Origin: an uncultured Pseudorhodobacter sp.
GTDB taxonomy: Bacteria > Pseudomonadota > Alphaproteobacteria > Rhodobacterales > Rhodobacteraceae
Direction of reading: 5' to 3'
Assembly (NCBI GenBank): GCA_945952425.1
Contig: CAMFIX010000107.1
Location: 1 to 8,721, forward strand
DNA: 8,721 nucleotides
Part shown: positions 1-4,683 of the stretch, piece after piece
How the letters are laid out: each line of letters starts with the position of its first letter
Position numbering within the stretch: the first letter of the stretch is position 1
The notes under the pieces: generated by a model
What the model was told of the DNA's origin: nothing
The model's database searches: none
What the model saw: the letters and a program-made list of their open reading frames with translations, nothing else
Translations under genes and position numbers: made by a program

Positions 1-44
1 CTTTTGGGGGTGAGGCGATTTGACCAATGGGCAGCGGCACCGAC

Positions 45-58
45 TTGATGCAGGTCAA
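45..58 (+). promoter_or_regulatory. FNR/FnrL-type box upstream of hemA
   Basis: TTGAT-GCAG-GTCAA is an inverted repeat with the 5-4-5 geometry of the FNR/CRP-family 'anaerobox' (TTGAT-N4-ATCAA); only one position of the right half differs from the E. coli consensus. In Rhodobacter species hemA is known to be controlled by FnrL in response to oxygen, so the location is biologically sensible. The centre (51.5) lies exactly 41.5 bases before a start point predicted from the -10-like CATGAT at 81-86, the usual class II activating position. Use of the site is inferred; the match itself is seen directly. Confidence 0.7.
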
Positions 59-80
59 AGCCGCGATAAGGGAAGTGTCG

Positions 81-86
81 CATGAT
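81..86 (+). promoter_or_regulatory. candidate -10 element of hemA, FNR-dependent class II promoter
   Basis: CATGAT matches TATAAT at four of six positions and would place the start near base 93, leaving a leader of about 13 nt that still contains the ribosome binding site at 95-99. No good -35 is present at the right spacing, as expected for an activator-dependent promoter with the FNR box at -41.5. Competing readings are GATAAG at 65-70 as -10, or TTGACC (20-25) with CTTGAT (44-49, 18-bp spacer). In both of these the FNR box would overlap the promoter and act more like an operator. Mapping by eye only. Confidence 0.3.
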
Positions 87-94
87 CCGGCGAC

Positions 95-99
95 AGGAG
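95..99 (+). promoter_or_regulatory. ribosome binding site deciding the hemA start
   Basis: AGGAG sits six bases before the ATG at 106. The in-frame ATG at 82, eight codons upstream, has no comparable site, overlaps the proposed -10 element and adds residues not found at the N-terminus of known HemA proteins, which begin with a sequence like MDYNLALD. The start at 106 is therefore preferred. Confidence 0.75.
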
Positions 100-105
100 A
101 ACCGA

Positions 106-1329
106 ATGAACTACGACGCCGCGCTGGACCAGGCCCTGAACCGTCTGCATGACGAAGGGCGTTATCGCACTTTCATCGACATCGAACGCATCGCGGGCCG
201 CTTCCCGCAGGCGACCTGGCACCGCCCGGATGGTGGGTCGCAAGAGATCACCGTCTGGTGCGGCAATGATTACCTCGGCATGGGGCAGCATCCCGTCGTG
301 CTGGAGGCGATGCATGCCGCGCTGGATACCTCTGGCGCGGGGTCGGGCGGCACACGGAACATCTCCGGCACCACGGTCTGGCACAAAAGGCTTGAGGCCG
401 AGCTGGCCGATCTGCACGGCAAAGAGGCGGCGCTGGTCTTCACCAGTGCTTACGTGGCCAATGACGCGACCCTGTCGACCCTGCGGGCGATCTTCCCCGG
501 GCTTATCATCTATTCCGACGCGCTGAATCATAACTCGATGATCGAGGGCATCCGGCGGGGCGGCGGCGAGAAGCGGATTTTCCGGCACAACGACGTCGCC
601 CATCTGCGGTCGCTCCTGGCGGCCGACGATCCCAAGGCGCCCAAGCTGGTGGCCTTCGAATCGATCTACTCGATGGACGGCGATTGCGCCCCCATCAAGG
701 AGATCGTGGATGCCGCCCAAGAGTTCGGTGCGCTGACCTATATCGACGAGGTTCATGCGGTGGGCATGTATGGCCCGCGCGGCGCCGGCGTGGCAGAGCG
801 CGATGGTCAAATGGCGCGCATCGACATCATCAATGCGACGCTTGCCAAGGCATACGGGGTATTCGGCGGCTACATAGCGGCCAGTGCGAAGATGGTCGAT
901 GCGGTGCGGTCCTATGCCCCCGGATTCATCTTTACGACCTCGCTTCCGCCCACGGTCGCGGCGGGGGCTGCGGCCTCGGTGCGGCATCTGAAGACGGCGC
1001 AGCACCTGCGTGACGCCCAGCAGACCAATGCCCGAATCCTGAAGATGCGGCTGAAGGGCCTTGGCCTGCCGATCATCGACCACGGCACGCATATTGTGCC
1101 CGTCCATGTCGGCAACCCCATCCATTGCAAGATGCTGTCCGACATGCTGCTGTCGGACCATGGCATCTATGTCCAGCCGATCAACTATCCGACCGTCGCC
1201 AAGGGGACGGAGCGGCTGCGGTTTACCCCCTCGCCCGTGCATGACGCAGGCCAGATCGACCGCCTGGTGAAGGCGATGGATCGGCTCTGGGGCCACTGTG
1301 CGCTCAACCGTGGGCAGGCTTCCGCCTGA
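106..1329 (+). CDS. hemA: 5-aminolevulinate synthase (Shemin/C4 pathway)
   Basis: This is a 407-residue cytosolic PLP enzyme that condenses glycine with succinyl-CoA to give 5-aminolevulinate, the first committed step to haem and bacteriochlorophyll in alphaproteobacteria. The sequence closely follows Rhodobacter/Paracoccus HemA from end to end. It has the N-terminal motif GRYRTFIDIER, the glycine-rich GAGSGGTRNISGT stretch near residues 78-90, and the PLP-pocket YIDEVHAVG with Asp214 and His217. The catalytic lysine is Lys248 in TLAKAYGVFGGY, the same number as the established Lys248 of the R. capsulatus enzyme. Most ALAS proteins have Gly before this lysine; Ala here matches the Paracoccus version as I remember it, so it is not a defect. 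The length is normal. The gene appears monocistronic or weakly linked to the next gene 127 bp downstream. An FNR-type box upstream suggests oxygen control. A second ALAS (HemT) could exist elsewhere, but this copy looks like the main HemA. Confidence 0.97.
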   Translation: MNYDAALDQALNRLHDEGRYRTFIDIERIAGRFPQATWHRPDGGSQEITVWCGNDYLGMGQHPVVLEAMHAALDTSGAGSGGTRNISGTTVWHKRLEAELADLHGKEAALVFTSAYVANDATLSTLRAIFPGLIIYSDALNHNSMIEGIRRGGGEKRIFRHNDVAHLRSLLAADDPKAPKLVAFESIYSMDGDCAPIKEIVDAAQEFGALTYIDEVHAVGMYGPRGAGVAERDGQMARIDIINATLAKAYGVFGGYIAASAKMVDAVRSYAPGFIFTTSLPPTVAAGAAASVRHLKTAQHLRDAQQTNARILKMRLKGLGLPIIDHGTHIVPVHVGNPIHCKMLSDMLLSDHGIYVQPINYPTVAKGTERLRFTPSPVHDAGQIDRLVKAMDRLWGHCALNRGQASA

Positions 1330-1365
1330 GGTCACAAGCGATCACGCTTCGGTGTATGGAAAGGC

Positions 1366-1394
1366 TTGCCCCGCGCGCGCCTTTGCGGAATACG
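1366..1394 (+). promoter_or_regulatory. weak candidate promoter for the rodZ-like gene
   Basis: TTGCCC (1366-1371) and AATACG (1389-1394) are separated by 17 bases. The -10 match is only three of six. If used, transcription would start near 1401, immediately before the hairpin at 1403-1426. The 127-bp gap after hemA makes a separate promoter plausible, but this call rests on pattern matching alone. Confidence 0.22.
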
Positions 1395-1402
1395 AAGGGA
1401 GA

Positions 1403-1426
1403 CGAGTCGCCGGCCAAGGCGACTCG
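1403..1426 (+). other. 9-bp perfect stem-loop between hemA and the rodZ-like gene
   Basis: The arms CGAGTCGCC (1403-1411) and GGCGACTCG (1418-1426) are perfectly complementary around the 6-nt loop GGCCAA. No T-run follows (CAGGGG comes next), so it is not a canonical intrinsic terminator for hemA. It could stabilise the 3' end of the hemA mRNA, form a stem at the 5' end of the downstream mRNA, or be a protein-binding dyad. The structure is directly visible; the role is unknown. Confidence 0.5.
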
Positions 1427-1456
1427 CAGGGGCAAGGCAGAGATGAGGGCAGGCGC

Positions 1457-2617
1457 ATGATCGGGCGGATCTTCCGCACCCCGACACCGGAGGAGGAGGG
1501 GCCGAAGGGCTTCGACGACTACGAGTTGCGACTGGGCGACCTGATGCGGGGCGAACGGGCCACGCTGGGGAAAAGCCTGCTGGATGTGCAGCGCGAGCTG
1601 AAGATCAAGGCCAGCTATATCGCCGCCATCGAAAATGCCGATGTCTCCGCGTTCGAGACGCCCGGCTTCGTGGCGGGCTATGTCCGGTCCTATGCGCGCT
1701 ACCTGGGGATGGACCCGGATGCGGCCTTCGCGCGGTTCTGCCGCGAGGCGAAGTTCGAAGTGGCGCATGGCATGTCGGCCGCGGCCTCGGGCCCGGTGGC
1801 CAAGCCGGTGCGGGCGAGTTCCGAACCTCGCGATCCCTTCGTGCAGGCGAGCTTCATTCCCCGCACCGAAAGCCTCTTTGCCCGGGTCGAACCCGGCGCC
1901 ATCGGCTCTTTCGCCGTGCTGATCGCGCTGATCGGCGCTCTGGGTTATGGTGGCTGGTCGGTGCTGCAGGAAGTGCAGCGCGTGCAGCTGGCCCCGGTGA
2001 ACGAGGCGCCCTCGGTCGTGGCCGACATCGACCCGCTGGGCAATGTGAAAACCGCGCCGCAGCAAGGCCAGGCCATGGCCGCCGCCGACCTGCCCGCCAG
2101 GCCCGAGGCGCTGGACGTGCCGGTGATGACCCCGCGCGACGGCCCGATTGCCGCCATCACGCCCGAAACGGCGCCGGCCGCCACCTCGACCAGCACCGCC
2201 ATCGACCAGGCCGTGGCCGAGGCCGCAACGGCGGGCGACCAGCAGGTGCAGGTCGTGGCCGATGCCGCCCCGGTGGTCGAGGTTCTGGCCGTCCGCCCCT
2301 CCTGGGTGCGGGTCTCGGCCAATGACGGGACGGTGCTGTTCGAAAAGATCCTCGACGCGGGCGAACGCTATACCGTTCCCGCGCTGGCGCAGGCGCCGGT
2401 GCTGCGGGCGGGCAATTCCGGCTCGATCTATTTCACGGTGAATGGCAAGACCTATGGCCCGGCCTCGCCCGGCAGCCAGGTGGTCAAGAACCTGTCGCTG
2501 GACATGGCCTCGCTGACTTCGACCTTCAAACCCGCCGATCCGGCCCGCGATTCGGCCCTGGCCGAATATGTGGCGGTGGCGACCCAGGTCTCCGCCCCCG
2601 CCGCCCCCCAGAACTGA
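1457..2617 (+). CDS. rodZ: RodZ-like membrane helix-turn-helix protein (DUF4115)
   Basis: This is a 386-residue bitopic inner-membrane protein. Residues about 24-95 form a Cro/CI-like helix-turn-helix (LGDLMRGERATLGKSLLDVQ, then IKASYIAAIENAD and FVAGYVRSYARYLGMD), the typical RodZ N-terminus. One hydrophobic membrane helix spans about 147-170. An Ala/Pro-rich, probably disordered periplasmic linker covers about 175-272, and a DUF4115 beta domain covers about 275-355 (PSWVRVSANDGTVLFEKILDAGE, then FTVNGKTYGPASPG). In E. coli RodZ binds MreB through the HTH and helps maintain rod shape, and its gene lies directly before ispG, as here. The start at 1457 is chosen because GAGGG lies seven bases upstream and family similarity begins there; the in-frame ATG at 1298 lies inside hemA and adds 53 unlike residues. 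Whether this protein performs the cell-shape role in this organism is inferred. Confidence 0.85.
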   Translation: MIGRIFRTPTPEEEGPKGFDDYELRLGDLMRGERATLGKSLLDVQRELKIKASYIAAIENADVSAFETPGFVAGYVRSYARYLGMDPDAAFARFCREAKFEVAHGMSAAASGPVAKPVRASSEPRDPFVQASFIPRTESLFARVEPGAIGSFAVLIALIGALGYGGWSVLQEVQRVQLAPVNEAPSVVADIDPLGNVKTAPQQGQAMAAADLPARPEALDVPVMTPRDGPIAAITPETAPAATSTSTAIDQAVAEAATAGDQQVQVVADAAPVVEVLAVRPSWVRVSANDGTVLFEKILDAGERYTVPALAQAPVLRAGNSGSIYFTVNGKTYGPASPGSQVVKNLSLDMASLTSTFKPADPARDSALAEYVAVATQVSAPAAPQN

Positions 2618-2633
2618 GCCTCTCGAACTGAGA

Positions 2634-2662
2634 TTGCAGCGCCCGCCCTGTCGTCCTATCTA
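2634..2662 (+). promoter_or_regulatory. candidate sigma-70-type promoter for ispG
   Basis: TTGCAG (2634-2639) and TATCTA (2657-2662) are 17 bp apart in the 68-bp gap after the rodZ-like gene, predicting a start near 2669. That leaves a short leader with the ribosome site at 2676-2680. The -10 keeps only TAT of the consensus, so readthrough from the upstream gene is an equally good explanation for ispG expression. Confidence 0.3.
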
Positions 2663-2685
2663 GGGACGGCAACCCGGAGGCCCCC

Positions 2686-3795
2686 ATGTCGCTGAACCCC
2701 GTCCGTCCCTGGCGCAACATCGAGCGGCGGGTCAGCCGCCAGATCAGGGTTGGCAAAGTGCTGGTGGGGGGCGACGCGCCGATCTCGGTGCAGACCATGA
2801 CCAACACGATCACCAGCGACGTGAAGGCGACGCTGGAACAGGTGCAGCGCGCCGCGGTGGCGGGGGCGGATATCGTCCGCATCTCCACCCCGGATGAGGA
2901 CAGCACGGCCGCGCTGCGCCATATCGTGGCCGAAAGCCCGGTGCCGATCGTGGCCGACATCCATTTCCACTATCGCCGCGCCATCGAGGCCGCCGAGGCG
3001 GGCGCCGCCTGCCTGCGCATCAACCCGGGCAACATCGGCGACGCCAAGCGGGTGGCCGAGGTGGTGAAGGCCGCCAAGGACCACGGCTGCTCGATCCGCA
3101 TCGGGGTCAATGCCGGCTCCTTGGAGCGGCACCTCCTGGAGAAATACGGCGAGCCCTGCCCGGATGCCATGGTCGAAAGCGGCATGGATCACATCAAGCT
3201 GTTGCAGGACCACGATTTTCACGAGTTCAAGATCTCGGTGAAGGCCTCGGACGTCTTCATGGCGGCGGCGGCCTACAGCCAACTGGCGGGGGTGACGGAC
3301 GCGCCGATCCACCTTGGCATCACCGAGGCGGGGGGGCTGGTCTCGGGCACGGTGAAATCGGCCATCGGGCTCGGCAGCCTGCTTTGGGCCGGGATCGGCG
3401 ACACGATCCGCGTCAGCCTCTCGGCCGATCCGGTCGAAGAGGTGAAGGTCGGCTTCGAGATACTGAAGTCGCTGGGCCTGCGCCACCGCGGCGTGACGAT
3501 CATCTCTTGCCCCTCCTGCGCGCGGCAGGGGTTCGACGTCATCAAGACGGTGGCGGCGCTTGAGGACCGGCTGGCGCACATCACCACCTCCCTCAGCCTC
3601 TCGATCATCGGCTGCGTGGTGAACGGCCCGGGCGAGGCGCTGATGACCGACATTGGCTTTACCGGCGGCGGGGCGGGCAAGGGGATGGTCTATCTGGCGG
3701 GCAAGCAGGACCATACGATGGGCAACGAGAAGATGATCGACCACATCGTCGAGCTGGTCGAGGCCAAGGCCGCCGAGATCGAGGCGGCGGGGTAA
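2686..3795 (+). CDS. ispG: 4-hydroxy-3-methylbut-2-enyl-diphosphate synthase (flavodoxin/ferredoxin-type)
   Basis: IspG (GcpE) makes HMBPP from 2-C-methyl-D-erythritol 2,4-cyclodiphosphate, the penultimate step of the MEP isoprenoid pathway, using a [4Fe-4S] cluster. At 369 residues it has the compact bacterial form; E. coli IspG has 372 and there is no plant-type insertion. The N-terminal TIM barrel runs to about residue 255 (VQTMTNTITSDV, then CLRINPGNIG, then IRIGVNAGSLE). The cluster-binding C-terminal domain carries Cys275 and Cys278 in ISCPSCARQGFDV and Cys310 in GCVVNGPGEA, with the conserved Glu at 317. These correspond to E. coli Cys270, Cys273, Cys305 and Glu312. GGAGG at 2676-2680, five bases before the ATG, supports the start. 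The gene follows rodZ as in E. coli and ends one base before a cluster of four hairpins. Confidence 0.97.
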   Translation: MSLNPVRPWRNIERRVSRQIRVGKVLVGGDAPISVQTMTNTITSDVKATLEQVQRAAVAGADIVRISTPDEDSTAALRHIVAESPVPIVADIHFHYRRAIEAAEAGAACLRINPGNIGDAKRVAEVVKAAKDHGCSIRIGVNAGSLERHLLEKYGEPCPDAMVESGMDHIKLLQDHDFHEFKISVKASDVFMAAAAYSQLAGVTDAPIHLGITEAGGLVSGTVKSAIGLGSLLWAGIGDTIRVSLSADPVEEVKVGFEILKSLGLRHRGVTIISCPSCARQGFDVIKTVAALEDRLAHITTSLSLSIIGCVVNGPGEALMTDIGFTGGGAGKGMVYLAGKQDHTMGNEKMIDHIVELVEAKAAEIEAAG

Positions 3796-3816
3796 CGATT
3801 TTTCGGCGAAAAATCG
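3796..3816 (+). terminator. H1, candidate 3'-end hairpin of ispG
   Basis: This is the first hairpin of the array and begins at the base after the ispG stop codon. Its arms could extend to 10 bp with a single central G when read as a DNA dyad (CG-G-CG centre). The stem is AT-rich with five consecutive T-A pairs, and the downstream bases (AATCTGC) are not a T-run. Termination by H1 alone is therefore uncertain; a 3'-end stabiliser or Rho-linked processing stem fits equally well. Confidence 0.45.
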
Positions 3817-3869
3817 AATCTGCAAACCTTCTGCGAAGGTTTCGACTCTTCGCAGAAGAGTCGTCCCCA

Positions 3870-3890
3870 TGATTTTTCGCAGAAAAATCA
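3870..3890 (-). terminator. H4, candidate 3'-end hairpin of the DsbA-like gene, containing its stop codon
   Basis: On the minus strand this hairpin starts at the TGA stop codon of the DsbA-like gene (3888-3890), so the stop codon is the outermost part of the stem. Its inner stem is the same as that of H1, with loop GCA instead of GGC. It is the first structure a minus-strand transcript would form after the coding region. Confidence 0.45.
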
Positions 3891-4622
3891 GCTGCGGGCC
3901 TGGTCCACGATCTGCTTCATGCCCTCTTCCGGCACATAGCCGCGCAGCATCTGGTTGCCGATCACGAAGGTCGGCGTGCCGGTGATGTTCAGCTTTTGCG
4001 CCAAAGCATGGTTGGCCGCGATCACCGCCGCCACTTCCGGCGTTGCCATCTTGTCGAGGATGGGCTGCGCCTCCCAGCCGAAAGACGCTGCGAGCCGCCC
4101 CAGCGTCTCGGCATCCGGGCTGCCCCGCAGGGCGATCAGCGCGTCATGCACCTGCTCGTAAGCCGCATCGCCATGCAGCATCTTGACCGCGATGGCGAAT
4201 TGGCTGGAGGTCAGGCTGTCGGGCCCCAGGATCGGGAATTCCTTGACGACAAAACGGATATTGCCGTCGCCCTTCACCAGGTCGGCGACCTCGGCATAGG
4301 CCTTGCGGCAATAGGTGCAGCGGTAGTCCATGAATTCGACCACCGTCACATCGCCCTGCAGATTGCCGCCGACCCAGGCGCTTTCGTCCTTGTAGATCGC
4401 ATCGGCATTGGCCTGCAAAGCCGCCACATCGGCCTGGGCCGCGGCCTCGTCCTGCTTTTTCTTCAGGACGTCGATCGCCTCCATCAGCACTTCGGGGTTT
4501 TCCAGCAGGTAAGCCTTCACCTCGTCGCGAAAGGCCTGACGCTCGGCATCCGTCATCTCGCCAAGGCCGCCGGCAAGGACGGGGGTGGCGGCCAGGATCA
4601 GGGCGAAGGCGATGCGCAGCAT
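3888..4622 (-). CDS. periplasmic DsbA-family thiol:disulfide protein, ScsC-like
   Basis: This is a 244-residue exported thioredoxin-fold protein. Residues 1-17 form a signal peptide (MLRIAFALILAATPVLA) with probable cleavage after VLA. Residues about 22-60 (DAERQAFRDEVKAYLLEN and following, helical and charged) resemble the N-terminal oligomerisation segment of ScsC/Com1-like DsbA proteins. The thioredoxin domain carries the redox motif Cys102-Thr-Tyr-Cys105 (FMDYRCTYCRKA) and the cis-proline loop Thr216-Pro217 (ITGTPTFVIG). It should oxidise or isomerise protein disulfides, or handle copper-stressed proteins as ScsC does; which of these cannot be read from the sequence. The ATG at 4622 is chosen because AGAGG lies five bases before it and the signal peptide starts there; a longer frame running to 4805 lies over the divergent aminotransferase. 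No scsB or dsbB partner is in the window. Confidence 0.92.
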   Translation of the reverse strand: MLRIAFALILAATPVLAGGLGEMTDAERQAFRDEVKAYLLENPEVLMEAIDVLKKKQDEAAAQADVAALQANADAIYKDESAWVGGNLQGDVTVVEFMDYRCTYCRKAYAEVADLVKGDGNIRFVVKEFPILGPDSLTSSQFAIAVKMLHGDAAYEQVHDALIALRGSPDAETLGRLAASFGWEAQPILDKMATPEVAAVIAANHALAQKLNITGTPTFVIGNQMLRGYVPEEGMKQIVDQARS

Positions 4623-4652
4623 GGGAACCTCTGGACAGAAGGTTTGGGGCGT

Positions 4653-4658
4653 GGTCAA
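4653..4658 (-). promoter_or_regulatory. weak -35-like element in the 61-bp divergent spacer
   Basis: On the minus strand this reads TTGACC, 30 bases before the DsbA-like start codon. The hexamer 17 bases further on (TCCAGA) is a poor -10. The spacer (4623-4683) is short enough that the promoters of the DsbA-like gene and the aminotransferase must overlap or lie inside coding sequence. I see no clear operator. Confidence 0.2.
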
Positions 4659-4683
4659 TCGGGGCAAACCATGGGGCAGGGCG

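Larger units (their letters stand above)
3796..3890. repeat. tandem array of four perfect tri-loop hairpins between convergent genes
   Basis: Four perfect inverted repeats occupy almost the whole spacer. H1 (3796-3816) has arms CGATTTTTC and GAAAAATCG around GGC. H2 (3824-3842) has arms AAACCTTC and GAAGGTTT around TGC. H3 (3843-3863) has arms CGACTCTTC and GAAGAGTCG around GCA. H4 (3870-3890) has arms TGATTTTTC and GAAAAATCA around GCA. Each stem is 8-9 bp, closes on TTC/GAA, and has a 3-nt loop. H2 and H3 abut exactly; the other gaps are 7 and 6 nt. The outer stem bases differ between units, but pairing is kept in every unit. They probably stop or protect both the ispG and the DsbA-like transcripts, but none has a classic GC stem plus T-tail. 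A repeat family with another role is possible. Confidence 0.9.

Noticed and set aside
838..858. Ala in place of Gly just before the HemA catalytic lysine as a possible defect
   Set aside because: The same LAKAYG form occurs in Paracoccus HemA as I remember it, and all other active-site motifs are intact.
55..1335. Long minus-strand open frame (426 codons) opposite hemA
   Set aside because: It is antisense to a clear, full-length HemA. Its His/Arg/Gly-rich, patternless composition is typical of an antisense frame in GC-rich DNA.
1336..1349. Small inverted repeat AAGCG-ATCA-CGCTT just after hemA
   Set aside because: Only five pairs and no T-tract; expected by chance at this base composition.
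1298..1456. N-terminal extension of the RodZ-like protein to ATG 1298
   Set aside because: It begins inside hemA, crosses the spacer and shows no similarity to RodZ, whereas ATG 1457 has a good ribosome site.
2656..3870. Minus-strand open frame of 404 codons opposite ispG
   Set aside because: The antisense shadow of ispG: low-complexity composition and no recognisable domain. Its start would lie inside the hairpin array.
3796..3890. CRISPR-like array
   Set aside because: The units are palindromes of about 20 bp with variable stems and gaps of 0-7 nt. There are no constant repeats with unique 30-bp spacers and no cas genes.
4585..4683. Upstream extension of the aminotransferase to ATG 4585
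   Set aside because: It would overlap the signal-peptide region of the divergent DsbA-like gene and adds a basic tail (MAARIRAKAMRS) unlike the family. ATG 4684 fits better.
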